Origin: Laguncularia racemosa
Taxonomy: Eukaryota; Streptophyta; Magnoliopsida; Myrtales; Combretaceae
Assembly (NCBI GenBank): GCA_037954665.1
Contig: JBBMOL010000065.1
Coordinates: forward strand, 3,162,001 to 3,226,000
Length of the DNA stretch: 64,000 nt
Direction: 5' to 3'
Of the stretch, positions 1-12,323 are shown piece after piece; position 1 is the first letter of the stretch; each line of letters starts with the position of its first letter. Made by a program: the position numbers and the translations under genes. The notes under the pieces were generated by a model, which was not told where the DNA came from, searched no databases, and worked only from the letters and a program-made list of their open reading frames with translations.

Positions 1-168
1 AGTATTTGTGTAGTGGAGATCATGGCTGTTATTGTAGGTTGTATTTTGGTATTGTTTACTGTTATGTATCTGCCTTTATAAGACCTCAACTAAAAGTAGC
101 ATATTCAATTTCTTTTTCTCCTCTCTTCCAATATGTTATACTTCCATTTTACATTTCAAATTTCTACG
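1..168 (+). repeat. 3' end of a Ty1/copia 5' LTR (element 1), truncated by the window edge
   Basis: This is inferred from position. A good initiator-Met tRNA primer-binding site lies directly downstream and a copia gag follows it. The segment is AT-rich with a pyrimidine run near 107-127, as is common in the R/U5 part of plant LTRs. The left end lies outside the window, so neither LTR length nor target duplication can be judged. It is not the LTR family found at 7334 and 15559. Confidence 0.55.
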
Positions 169-169
169 G

Positions 170-182
170 TGGTATTAGAGCC
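170..182 (+). promoter_or_regulatory. Primer-binding site of copia element 1 (initiator Met tRNA)
   Basis: TGGTATTAGAGCC matches the usual plant copia primer site TGGTATCAGAGC with one C-to-T change. It lies 68 bases upstream of the gag start at 250. Confidence 0.75.
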
Positions 183-249
183 TAACTGAGAGAAACACGT
201 GAGGTAGCCATTAAAAAAAAAATCATTCATCTATTCCTACATTTAACCA

Positions 250-2280
250 ATGGCAATAGATCCTAATTATGTGCAACTGGCTATCCCACGATTTGATAGT
301 CACTAAGACCATTAAAGCATGGTGATGGAGAATTTTTTACAATAAAAGGAGTATTTAGTAGTGGTTGAATCTAGAATTCAAGAGCTCGTAGAAGGTGCAA
401 GTTTAACAAGTTCTCAAAAGGTTGATCTAGAAGCTCGAAAGCTAAAGGACTTGAATGCAAAGAATTATCTCTTTCAAGCTATTGACCATCCCATCTTGGA
501 AACTATTCTATGCAAAGAAACTTCCAAGGATATTTAGGATTCTATGAAGAAGAAATATGAAGGTTTTGTTAAAATGAAGTAGGCATAGCTTCAAGCCTTG
601 AGAAAGGATTTTGATTTATTGGCAATGAGGAATCAAGAATCTATCACTAGTTATTTTGCTAGAGCAATGGAAATCTGCAACAAGATGTGAGTTTGTGGAG
701 AGAAGATGGATGATGTCACCATCGTGGAGAAGATATTATGTTCACTAACACCAACATTTAAGTATGTTGTCTATTTAATTGAAGAGTCAAAAGACATAAA
801 TAACTCTCTCTTGATGAATTGCAAGCATCTTTGTTGGTCTACAAACAAAAGCTCAACAAGAATTTGATAGCAAAGGAGCAAGCAATGAAGGCTTCTATCA
901 ATAACCATTCCAACAATTTTAGAGGAAGGGGTAGAGGTAGAAATAAAGCTAGAGGAAAGGGAGATCGTGGAAGTAGAGATGAGAGTAGGAATTTCAAAGC
1001 CAACAGTGACCAATCTCACAACAAAGGCAAAGGATGTAATTATGATAAATCAAAGGCAGTGTTTTAGATGTCATAAATTGGGTTATTATGCATCAAAATG
1101 CTACACAAAACTGCTAAATGCCAAAGAAATGGAAGTGAATGCAAATTTTGTAAAAATGAAAGAAATAGAGACATTGTTGATGGCTATTCAAGATGAAAAA
1201 AAAAAAAAAAAAACTGGCATCAAATATATGGTATGTGGACATAGGCTATAGTAATGACATGAGTTGAAGTAAGTCTTCTTTTTCATATTTCAATGAAGAT
1301 TTTCATTCCAATGTAACTTTTGGTGTTTTTTCTATTGTGAAAGTGATGGGAAAAGGTGATATTAAGATAAGAACCAAAACTGGTTTTGTAGAAACAATCT
1401 CTAATGTATTGTATATTCCTGACTTGAGAAGTAACTTGTTGAGTGTTAGTCAACTACAAGAATCGGGTTATGTTATCACTATTTAGAATGGTGCATGAGA
1501 CATTTATGAGCCTACTAGAGGAGCTATTGCTGTTATTTTTATGAGTTCAAATAGTTTGTTTCCTTTGAAGATTGAAAGCATTCAATCATCTTTTTTGGCT
1601 AAAGAGAAGGAACTTTTAAGCCTTTGGCAATTTTGTTATGGCCACTTAAGTATTAGTGGATTGAAGACTCTAGAACAAAAGAACATGGTGACAAACCTTC
1701 CTCAAATTACTACTCCTTCTTAAGTTTGTGAAGAATGTGTTGTTAGTAAACAACACCTTTCTCAATTTTCAAAAGGAAAGTCATGGAGAGCAAAGGATGT
1801 TTTGGAGCTAGTGCATTTGGATATTTGTGGTCTAATAAACCCGTCATCTAATGGAGGTAAGAGATATTTTATTACTTTCATTGATAATTTTTCAAGAAAA
1901 ACTTAGGTTTACTTTTCATAAGAAAAATTAGATACCTCGTCTACATTTAGAGCCTTTAAAGCTCATGTTGAAATTGAAGTAGGAAAGACCATTAAAACTC
2001 TTCGAATTGATCATAGAGGTGAATATTGCTCTAAAGAATTTGAAGATTTCTGTATAGAGCATGGCATTTGAAGAGAGCTTACAACCACATATACACCATA
2101 GCCAAATGGTGTATCATAAAGGAGAAATAGAACCATTCTTAATATGGTCAAAAGCTTATTGGCGAGAAATTAAAGACTTCCAAAGACCTTTTGGCTAGAA
2201 GCAATTAATTGGCATATTCATATTTTATCCTCCAAGAAATCTTGTTCTTTGTAGAGTGACCAAAGGAATTTTATAATTAT
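250..2280 (+). pseudogene. Ty1/copia retrotransposon 1: decayed gag, protease and start of integrase
   Basis: The reading frame opens at the ATG at 250 and shows copia gag similarity (about 400-840), a basic RGRGRG stretch (about 920-975) and a CCHC zinc knuckle of the form CFRCHKLGYYASKC (about 1062-1105, reached by a frame change). The protease/pre-integrase linker (ISNVLYIPDLRSNLLSV, about 1400-1450) and the GAG-pre-integrase helix (about 1600-1720) follow. The integrase core starts with HLDICG (about 1816) and contains IDHRGEY (about 2007-2028). The third catalytic Glu of the D-D-E set is now a stop codon (near 2118). Many in-frame stops and frameshifts make it inactive. Similarity ends near 2280, so the reverse transcriptase, RNase H and 3' LTR are missing. 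The stops sit mainly where the family has Gln, Trp or Arg. Confidence 0.9.
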
Positions 2281-3303
2281 GAATCCTATAGAACAATTGT
2301 TATTTGGTGTAGTCAAAATTTTGTAAAGACATTCATTGGAAGATGAAAATTTTGTAAAGACATTGTACACCTAATCTTCCCACCCATGTGAATACATATC
2401 GTATCTTCGTAATCTTTGGAGTTATAAGCAAATAATAATTATAATACAATCATGCTTGGAAATTTGCAACTATGTTGATAGTTATAGTCATATAAAATTT
2501 TTGTCAAAATTCAAAACATGATTAGACATGAGTGAATTAATCTATAATATAATCAAATCATTTGTGTTACTAGATATATATTACAAATGAATCAAGGGAT
2601 CGATTTCCATACAAGAATTGTCATACCGTTCCACAACGGACTCTATTTGTGACAACCCGCAATGATTACTTAACCTTGGTCAAGCAATTGTGAAGTGTCT
2701 AAACTAACTATCAAAATATTGCAAACCTTACACATCAAAAGCCCCCAAAGAAGGCTTACATTACAATTGCTTCACTACACAAGTATTAAAAGTAGACTAT
2801 GATAAGATCTTACTTACACAATAAGGGTCGAAGACTAAGAGAAAGTCTTCCTTACACAATGGCCCATTACAAAAAGAATGGCCAAAAGAAACTTTATATA
2901 AGATAAATTTGTTCAAAAGTCTCCAAGTAACTTTAGGCTAATTACTCTTCTTGCACATCCTTAACCATCAAGATACCTAACATGGATAAGACCAAAGGCA
3001 CATGCAAGTCCATATACGAGCTAGTATATGTATTATCTAAATCCATTTACATATAATAAAGTGAGGGTGGAAATAGTATTGCTCATACACATGTTTCTAA
3101 CTCTTTAACCTTAAGCATATATAGATATATGTATATGAAAGATATCCATATGTGTTTATATATAAACAAAGCTTGTCCAACAATATGTGGTATATACTTA
3201 CATACATATATATAATACTAACTTATGTAAGGAAAAGATGGTTTTGCATACATTACTTTAGTTAGAGAAGTAAGGTTGCATAGTTGTTTGCCAAAAATAA
3301 TTA
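2281..3303. other. AT-rich stretch without a recognisable gene
   Basis: I see no coding similarity, RNA gene or clear repeat boundary here. A 17-base motif (GAAAATTTTGTAAAGAC) is tandemly duplicated near 2313-2360. From 3100 on the sequence becomes TA-rich and grades into the microsatellites at 3304-3416. Confidence 0.6.
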
Positions 3304-3390
3304 CATATATATATATATATATATAAATATATTTATACATATAATTAGTATAAATATGTATATGAATTCTTAGGATAGGGAAAAGTGTAT

Positions 3391-3416
<26 letters not shown>
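3304..3416. repeat. Compound microsatellite: (TA)n at 3304-3326 and (AC)13 at 3391-3416
   Basis: A run of alternating TA is followed by AT-rich spacer and then by 13 AC units. The AC tract ends only about 10-15 bases before gag similarity of copia element 2 begins, which places it at the proposed inversion breakpoint. Confidence 0.9.
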
Positions 3417-3421
<5 letters not shown>

Positions 3422-3424
3422 AGA

Positions 3425-6400
3425 CAAAGGGAATGGTTGGTTACCCGCCAAATGGTGTGAATTCTACGATCTAAAGGATAGATTAGTCGAATTCGAATCT
3501 CAAAACAAGTTAATGCAATTCTTAATGGCGTTATCAGAAGATTATGAAGCCATGAGAAATCAAATTTTAGCCATGGACACATTGCCTAGTGTTAGTTGAG
3601 CATTTCATCCAGTGGCATAGGTTCAGAAGTAGCGGTAAGTAACTTCTATGACGTTGCAATTGAGTGATAGAGTAGCCTTTGTAGCCAATAGGAACAATAG
3701 TAGGATAATTGGGGAAGATCAAAGAAAAGCTATACTCCATTGTAAGAATTCTAATATAGATGGACATTCCATAGAATCTTGTTTTGAGCTCATAGGGTAC
3801 CTTGATTGGTATAAGGGAAAGAAGAATAAAAGAGGAACAGGGGCAAATTTGAAGTCAAGTGTAGTTGTGAATTGTCAAATTGACAGGCATAATTATTCTT
3901 CTTTGACTAATACTCCGTTTGATCATGTGATAGAAGTTTTAAGTAATCAGGTGTTTGGTCTAAATGTTATCTAAAGTATGTGCTAAGAAGTTATGAAAAT
4001 GATGCAGTATAGAGGAGTAGATGTTCTTGGAGAGTTGAATTCCTTGATGGCAACTTCAACTCATTTTGCAAGTACCTCTTAAACTATAAATCATCTAGTT
4101 ATTGAGAATAAAAATAAAAATTCTTGGATAGTTGATATGGGTACTAGTGATCACATGATGCCCTTTGAAGACCTATTGTATAATAAACACATCCTTTCAC
4201 AACCTATTTGTATAAACCTACCAAATGGAGCTAAGAAACAAGTTCATATAGTAGGTTTTGCTCTTATTGCTCCAAATATTGTTCTCCCAAATGTTTTCAA
4301 GTACCTGATTTTAAACACAATTTGTTATCCATTCATAGATTGTTGATATATCATTCAATCTATGTTGTGTTTGACAAATTATTATGTTATTTTCAGGACT
4401 AGAAAATTAAATCATGTGTTGCTAAAGCTGCTGCCCAATGTACATTTTACAATCTCAAGCTATTGGTTATAATGTTTCCTTGTTAAATGTAGATCATCGG
4501 TCTAGCTACAGTTTATCTTGCTATTCTCCCACTATAAATTTTTCTTGTATTTTGAAACTCTTACATGAAAGACTTGGACATTCATCTAAGTCTAAACTAG
4601 AGCATTTGACATGTTGTAAACAATTTGATTTGAACTCTCTTTTCTATGATACTTGTTAGCTAGCTAAATGTCATAAACTACCCCTTATGAGAAGTGAAAC
4701 CACTTCACATTTTCCTTTTGAGTTGATACATCTTGACTTGTGGGGACCTTATCATGTTTCTTCACATGTGGGGGAGCGTTATTTTCTCATAGTAGTTGAT
4801 GATTTTTCTTGAGCAACTTAGACATATTTGATAAAACTTAAGTCACAAATCTTTGATATTTTTGAATCCTTTGTCTTGTGTGTTCGTAATAATTTTAAAA
4901 CTACACCCAAGACGATTCGCACGAATAATGGTGCAGAGTTCTTGTCTATTGCTTTCCAACATTTACTTTGCTAGCATGGCATAATTCATTAAAGAACAAT
5001 TCCTTATACTCCTCAGGAAAATAGCAAGGTTGAGCGTAAACATAGGCACTTGCTAGATACATCTAGAGCTTTATGTTTGCATGCTGGATTGCCTAAAGAA
5101 CTTTAGGGAGATTGTGTTCTAACAACAACTTATTTGATAAATCGAATGCCCATGTCTATACTCTTTAGGAAGACACCATTTGAAACACTTTTTGGTCATC
5201 CTCCATCTTATGAACATCTTTGTGTCATGGGTTGCTTATGTTATGCTACTGATGCTCATCCTCATAAGGATAAGTTTGATCCTAAGGGCCTTAGATGCAT
5301 CTTTCTTGGATATGTTTCAGGTTAAAAGGCATATAGAGTTTATGATTTAAATTCTAAACAAACCTTTGTCAGTAGGGATGTTGTTTTCTTTGAAGACAAT
5401 TTTCCCTTTAAACATTCTAATGAAACCTTCTCTTTATCACCTTTTGATTCTTCTTCCTTTCCTCATGCTTCCCTTGACACTCCTTCTAACTCTTTTGATA
5501 CATCTTATGCTTGTACTCCATCTACTTCCTCCTCATCTTTTTCTGATTCTGATCATGTTCCTAGATGATCTACAAGAGTTTGACATACACCACAATAGCT
5601 ACAGGATTATGTGCATTCCATTAATCTCATTTTACCTACCTCATTTTGTTTTGTTTAACCTATTTTGTCCATTAATCAATGTACCAAATATCCCTTGTTT
5701 ACTCCCCAATCTTTTTTACCTTATCCACCTAATTATGTGTCATCATTAGCAAATGTTTTGACATCCAAGGAACCTTCTTCTTATTCTCATGCAACACAAG
5801 ATGAAGTATGGATTGATGCTATGCAAAATGAGCTTCAAGCTCTTGAGCAAAATCATACTTAGGACTTGGTGACTTTAATCGATGGTAAAAAGGCAATAAG
5901 ATGTAAATGGGTTTATAAGATCAACCTGATGGGACTATAGAAAGATATAAGGCTCATCTAGTTGCTAAGGGATATACTCAAGTCAAAGGGGAGGATTATC
6001 ATCATACCTTTTCTCCTATTGCTTGTTTAGGGATAGTGATAATCCTTTTAGCCATTGTTGCAATATATTAATGGCCTATCCATCAAGTAAACACCAACAA
6101 TGCTTTTCTTTATAGACATTTGGATGAAGAAATATATTTGGAACCTCTGCTAAGATACACTAAGGCATAAAAGGGTGAAGTGTGTCAATTAGTAAAGCCG
6201 CTATATGGGTTGAAACAAGCTTTTAGACAATGGAATTATGAAATCAATAATTTCTTAGTTTAGCAAGGCTTTACATAATCTCAAAATGGTTTTTCTTTAT
6301 TCACTCGTGATGATTTTGCAGGTTTTCTTGTTGTTCTCCTATATGCGTATGACATGTCGATCCCCGGCACTAATTCCTCTTCTATAGCTCATTTGAAGCT

Positions 6401-7296
6401 ACTTCTTCATCAGACTTTTACTATTAAGGACTTAGGCCTTGCACACTTCTTTTTAGGACTTGAAATTTGCAACACTTCTCGTGGGATTTATTTGCATCAA
6501 TGAAAGTTTATTACTGATATACTTTTTTATGTTGGCTTGAAAACTGCTAAACCTATCAAGGTACCTTTTCCATCCAGTTTGAAGTTAACGTCTGATCTAG
6601 GGGCTCCTCTAGATGATCCTTCATTCTATAGACAAATTGTTGGACGCTTGCTTTATTTGACTCTTACTCAGTTAGACATTACTTTTGCAGTTCATCAGTT
6701 GAGTAAATTTTTTCCTACTCCTTACGTTGAACATCTTCATGCTACCTTTCATGTGTTGAGATATCTCAAAGGTAGTGTTGATCATGGTTTATTTTATTCT
6801 GCAACTAGTTCTCTTGATTTTATTAAATATACTGATTTTGATTGGGCTACTTGCTTTGAGGATAAGAAGTCTATTTCTGGCTTTTCTGTTCTCCTTAGCT
6901 CATCTCTTGTTTCTTGGAAGACGAAGAAACAAAATACTATTTCCACATCTTCTATTGAAGTAGAGTACCATAGCATGTCTTTCGCTACTAAGGAGTTACT
7001 TTAGGTGTCTTACATATTGATTGATTTGCGAGTTCCTATCAAATTGCCAGTTACTCTATTTTGTGACAATCGCTTGGCTCTCTTACTTGCTGATCATCCA
7101 TGTTATCATTCTCATACCAAGCATATTGCCATTGATTATCATTTCACTCATGATCAAGTAACTAAAGGTTTTCTTTGTCCAGTTTTTGTTCCTACTCATA
7201 AATTGTTAGCAGATTTTCTCACTAAAGTTGTTCCTGCACCTCAACTCTCTTCTGCTATGTTCCAATTGAGCCTTTCTATAGCTCTACCTTTAGAGG
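3425..7296 (+). pseudogene. Ty1/copia retrotransposon 2: second half of gag through RNase H, decayed
   Basis: Similarity starts abruptly inside gag (EFESQNKLMQFLMALSEDYE, about 3478-3550). A damaged zinc-knuckle region with SIESCFELIGY (about 3770-3800) follows. The protease motif reads WIVDMGTSDHM (4129-4160), where copia proteases have D-T/S-G. Then come GAG-pre-integrase, the integrase core with HLDLWG (4729) and TIRTNNGAEF (about 4912), and reverse transcriptase from about 5880. The polymerase motif reads YAYDM (near 6343) in place of YVDDM, so one catalytic Asp is lost. The RNase H part runs 6537-7230 with SSIEVEYHS, FCDN and HTKHIAIDYHF. Stop codons and a frameshift near 5930 disable it. 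The first half of gag, the PBS and the 5' LTR are absent here and appear inverted at 14940-15761. Confidence 0.92.
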
Positions 7297-7326
7297 TTAG
7301 GGAGGGAGGGAAAGGGGAGGGTAGGT
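7297..7326 (+). promoter_or_regulatory. Polypurine tract of copia element 2
   Basis: A run of almost pure G/A containing GGGAGGGAGGGAAAGGGGAG lies just upstream of the 3' LTR. This is the expected place for the plus-strand primer in reverse transcription. Confidence 0.8.
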
Positions 7327-7333
7327 TGGCTGG

Positions 7334-7520
7334 TGTGAAGCTTATTGTACTACTTTATTTATCAATTAGTTAAATAGTAGAAGTTCGTTAATAAACAGAG
7401 CTAGTTTAACTTTACTATAAATACCTGTACATAAGTGAGCAATCTAATTCATTTTGTCTTCATTTTAGTTCCTTTCTTCTTGTATAAACACATTCTACAG
7501 GTTTACATAGAAAATCAACA
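7334..7520 (+). repeat. 3' LTR of copia element 2 (187 bp)
   Basis: It starts TGTGAAGC after the polypurine tract and ends AATCAACA. The ends are confirmed by a second copy in reverse orientation at 15559-15761, which shares both termini and is followed by a PBS. A TATA-like box (CTATAAATAC) lies near 7415. The two copies differ at roughly 20 positions by eye, plus an insertion of about 12 bases in the other copy. Confidence 0.88.
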
Positions 7521-8062
7521 AAAACCCCCCATACAACCCATCCTAAGCGACAAATCTATTACCGTTTGAAGATAATGGTTATCCATAAGTTCTTATCAAT
7601 TGTAATCATTTCCATCGGGACGAACTGGCCTGAAACTGGCCTAGATCCGCTGGTTCTCAAACCTAAAAAATATGACCCTAGACTAGCTCAAGGTCCCACT
7701 GTTTTAGGCCAATTCACATGAACTAGCTCAAAAAAAATTTTCTTACATTTTTCCTATTTGCTTGGGTAACCCATCGGTTTGGTGGGTTTAATGCCGGGTT
7801 AAACTAATTATCTCGGGTCGATTCACGGTTCGTAAACTGGCAGGTTGATTCAGGCTGAGTTGCTAGATCAACTCGGCCTATGCCCATGTTTAATCGATTG
7901 TTGTAGATATTAGTCTTGTATGTGAATGTAATATACCAATATATAATTGGTGTAAAAGTGATTTGATACTCATTCGTCCATCTATGATATATGTTTGTTT
8001 TAAATTGGTTTATAATAATTTATTTAATTATATAATATAATAAAAATTAATTAAATGTATTT

Positions 8063-8124
<62 letters not shown>

Positions 8125-9085
8125 GTAGAAAATGGGTTGTACAAAAATGCAAACCTCAACAACCTTGGTTGACTAATTAAAGACTAATTAGAAGCAAACT
8201 CATACCCAAGATGGATAGAAAACTTTTTATTTTTAGAAGATTTTAAAAATATTGAGGATTCAAATAAGAAGGGGAAAATTAGGTGAACGTTGACGACTAA
8301 AACTACACTTTTTTTTTCCCTAAATTCAAATAAGAGAAAAAGCAAGAGAAAGAAAATTAATTGTTAGTTTAGAAGACCAAGAGAAAGAAAAAGCTTGAGA
8401 TTTGTGGATATGGATAAAGGATGAGGATAAGGTGAGGAGAGAGGTGCATTGGCGTAAGGGTTGGGTTACAACTCATAATTAAAACTTAAAGTTCAGTATG
8501 TTGAGAAGAAAAAAAAAAACATATATGAAAGTAATATATAAAATAATAAATAATAGTTAGGATTTAGCATATTTGAGTTTTCTATCATGTATTAACTTCA
8601 TCCTTAAATCCAATTGGAAACCCTATATGCTTTAACAATTTATTTGAAAATCATCCTAAATCCTATAGGAAATTATCCTATTACATATATATTATTTTTT
8701 ATACAACTAGGTATCTTGTATGAACTCGTTCACTTGCATCCCTAAACCTAAAGAGTTACTTTAAGGATAAATGGTAAAAAAAAAACCCACACTGCATGTG
8801 AGTCTATTTTTCCTTGCTTGTTAAAACACGAATAAAAGAAGTTGCTAAAGTTGAGTTGTCTCAAGTTAACCCGATTGCTTTCTGGCGGTGTTTGTGGAAT
8901 CCATTCTCTTATGACCTTATTACAACATTTTACAAAGTAATATCATGGAAATGGAATAGCTTGCAGCTTCTTTATCCCACCAAGATAAAAGAGCAATAAA
9001 GAAAAGGCCAAATGATGATAAAAAAACGAGTAACAACACAAAAACACTATTACATTCCTGAATTTCAAATGAGATCTTCATGGCA
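7521..9085. other. Intergenic AT-rich DNA with a long TAA microsatellite
   Basis: No gene is recognised. A (TAA)n tract of about 20 units lies at 8063-8124. The remainder is A-rich and open reading frames in it are short and unconvincing. Confidence 0.6.
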
Positions 9086-9457
9086 TCAAGCTTTTGACGC
9101 TTAAAGAGACTTGTTCCTAAGATGTTGAATAAAAGCCACCTGCTGTCCAAAAGGAGGAGTTACTTTTTTCACAATAGAAATCTCAACAAAACCTTTTACC
9201 CAAGTTACTGATGGATATTTTTCAAACTCAATGAACTTGATTCCAAGGGCTTCTTCTTGAGCTTTCTGAGAACCCAAAATTAAGCACAGTACAATGTCCA
9301 GAAGTCCCATATTCTCACGATTAATGCATGGCGAGCCTCCTAGAAAACTACCCTTAATTCCTTCTTCAAGGATCTTCAGTTTCTCATGGATTTCTGTCGC
9401 GGCTTTCTCTTGTGCTTCTCCTTCAATTTGTAGCACTATTAATAAGGACTTGAACAG
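9086..9457 (-). pseudogene. Tau-class GST pseudogene A: exon 2 only
   Basis: Read on the minus strand, a pyrimidine-rich tract and TTGCAG acceptor lead into exon 2 at 9457, exactly where the intact gene at 21988-23076 begins its exon 2. The protein carries the GST C-terminal all-helical domain (KLKILEEGIKGSF, ENMGLLDIVLC, GIKFIEFEKYP). One residue is missing relative to the intact copy near the VTWVKG segment. A CAA-to-TAA change at 9101-9103 stops it five codons before the ancestral stop at 9086-9088. No exon 1 is found within the next 1.3 kb upstream, so the thioredoxin-like half that binds glutathione is absent. It is the only member of the GST cluster on the minus strand. Confidence 0.88.
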
Positions 9458-10806
9458 CTGCAATTGAAGAAACTAATCCATTGGTCCATGTTCATTATTA
9501 AACTGAATTCATTTATCCGACTAACAATATAGATAGAAATCTCATTGTGTTATGTTACTATAGGAATTTCTAGTAACAATAGTAATTTTTCATTCCTCAT
9601 CAATGCTTATGTGCATAAACCTTTTCACAATTAATTTTATCATCAACTTCTTGCTTAAGATCTTTGCAATTGAAAAAATATAGGTAAACTACACACACAT
9701 CTCATATGCTCCATTCGTGTGCACTTAAAATCATGTACATAGAATAAGTATTCCTCAAATAAAAGAAAAACAAATATAAAAAAGATGCATAGAAAAAGAG
9801 AGAATATCATTGCACCCTAAGGTTTTGATCTTTCGATATAATTCATTCATGAGATAAAAATAGTATCAGTCAAAATTGAACCATAGAGAACATTCATCTA
9901 CATGAGCAACAACTTTAACTTCATGTCTTAGTCTATAATGGAATATAAAAATATGTTGTTTCCACGTTAAAGCATAAATTTAAGGCTAGGAATATGTAGC
10001 ATTTATACACTTAGCATACAAGTTTATTCTATGAGCCACATTGCCATAATAATAAAAATTTGTCAAAGTTGCTTTAAATACATAAATTTACTTCCATATC
10101 ACCATCTACAAGTGATAGGAATTCAAGCATAGAAGTAAGATCATGGAGAAAACTAGACATAAAATTTAGATGAACAATTATGGTTTGAAACGTTGAACTG
10201 GATGAAACTCTTTTTTTTTTTTTTTTCGTAAAATTCAGATATAAAACTATTTAGTGGAGTTAAAAAAGCCCAATTGCTTGTTTACACAATCTAGAAATAC
10301 AACCTCCTAATGATAACACCCGATTGATAATATATGACATTTAAATTAATTTTCTGATATTGCACATATTCTATCAATATTGTTAACTTTAATCATTAAA
10401 TCAAGGATAACATTTAAGCAATTTGAACTAATAGTAGAGTATATAGCGAAAAATGATAAAGATAAAATTGTTGGTCCTATATGAAACCTTATGATGCATA
10501 GGTTCTGTAATGTATCTTCACGAGTGTTTTTAAAATCGACTTCTAGTTTCAAATTTCATGAAAATGTATCTATAGAATGTATTACATGGTAAAACCTCCT
10601 ATGCTATCCATCTTGAACTCTATTATTCCTATTGGCAGTATATTTCTGTAAAACTTAAAGAAAATAAATTAAAAAAATAATAATAACAAAAAGGTTGGGA
10701 CAAAGAAAACTAATAAAATTTAAGATATGGGGCGATTTGATCATTTTACAAGATAGGTATAAAAGGGCGAAATAATGGTCAGTCAAACCCTTTTTATTTT
10801 CTACAC
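9458..10806. other. No recognisable feature
   Basis: AT-rich DNA upstream of the lone GST exon 2. I searched it for the conserved exon-1 core in reverse complement and did not find it. Poly-T at 10210-10226. No coding similarity seen. Confidence 0.55.
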
Positions 10807-12323
10807 TGTAGCACCCCCAGCATAACGAAAACCTTATGAGAAGATGGTGACTACTATGCTTTGCAATCCAGTGAAGTTAAACACAATAAGCAAACCAATC
10901 AATAATTTTTTTTCGTTATTTACTTTCATGTAATATGATTGATGATTGAATTCCTAGAATTCCACTACAAAACTAATTAGATGAGTAAAGGTTAGGACAA
11001 GACTTCGATTGTTGGTGAAAATCTCTACAAGTGGGTTCAATTTGAAGTAATTTAACATCTGTATGTTATAAAGTATCATGAATTAAGATTTAGAGATGTT
11101 GGATCACAACTAAGACTGAAGAAATTGAAATTTGACAAATTGGGAAGATAATTTGCAATAGAACAATGGGATACACAGCCAGGTACACATCCATGTACCT
11201 ACCTATGTTGTTTAAAAAAGAAAAGAACAAGTTGGGAAGTTTACAATTAGGTACACACCTGTGTAATTGCTAGTGTAACTATATACAGCCATGTACATGC
11301 CCATGTATTTGAGCATATAGAATGATGAAAGTGTATAAAAAAGGTATATGGCCATAGTACACAATCATATTCCCTACTGTGTTCATGCACGACTGTGTAC
11401 CATGAAAATCTTTGTTATTCAACTTCTTTTCTTATTAATAAATTTTCGTTAACCCCAAACAACTAGTACAACTTTAGAAACTCTATCAAAGTAAGGGAAA
11501 CAATCAAATAACTACTAAATAATCAAATTGGGTAACTTAGATGATACTTTAGACTAGTATTAAGATTGCTTGTTCTATACTTTGACTGATTTTGGTGTAA
11601 TTGTTAGACAAGGACAAATTGGGTTTAAGACCGCTTTTTTAGGTACATGACTATCTTGTTTGTGGTATGTGTTTGATATCATAGTATATAAATGCACTTA
11701 AATGATATTTGATTAAGAATTGGTTATTCCTTGTACTTGGCTCAACCTAGGAGCCTATAGTGGTAGATTCTTAAGGGGCACCCTAATTATTTTTATGTGA
11801 TGTTGTCCTTAATGGAATTGCACATTAAAATGATCTAGATAGATTTAGAGACTCATAGGTGTTAGGGCCTGTAGTGGTAGTTCCCAACACTATACTATAT
11901 ATTATGTATATATATGATATGGTGGGGTCAGGAGTACCTTCTTACTATTTGAGGACTAAATGAGATAATAACCTATTGTTTGAAAGCCTTGCATTGGTAT
12001 ATGTGGTTTAAGTTATGCTAAATCATGCACATGTGTTTGTGGGTTTCATGTACTAAGAATTAACTTACCCTTCGAGGATCAATTTTTTTCTAGCTGTAGG
12101 TGCATAAGATTACACGACATATGATGAGGACCTAAGGACATATATGTGGGATGGAAACAATGTAGAGTACTTTTAATATTATGATGATTAGGTGAAGATC
12201 GTTATTTAAGGTCTTGAGCATTGCTAGAAGTTAATTTAATTATGGAGGATTAGAGTAGTGAGAATAATTTGGCATTTAGATTATTTTATATGCATGTATC
12301 AAGATAACTTGAAGAAGTACATA

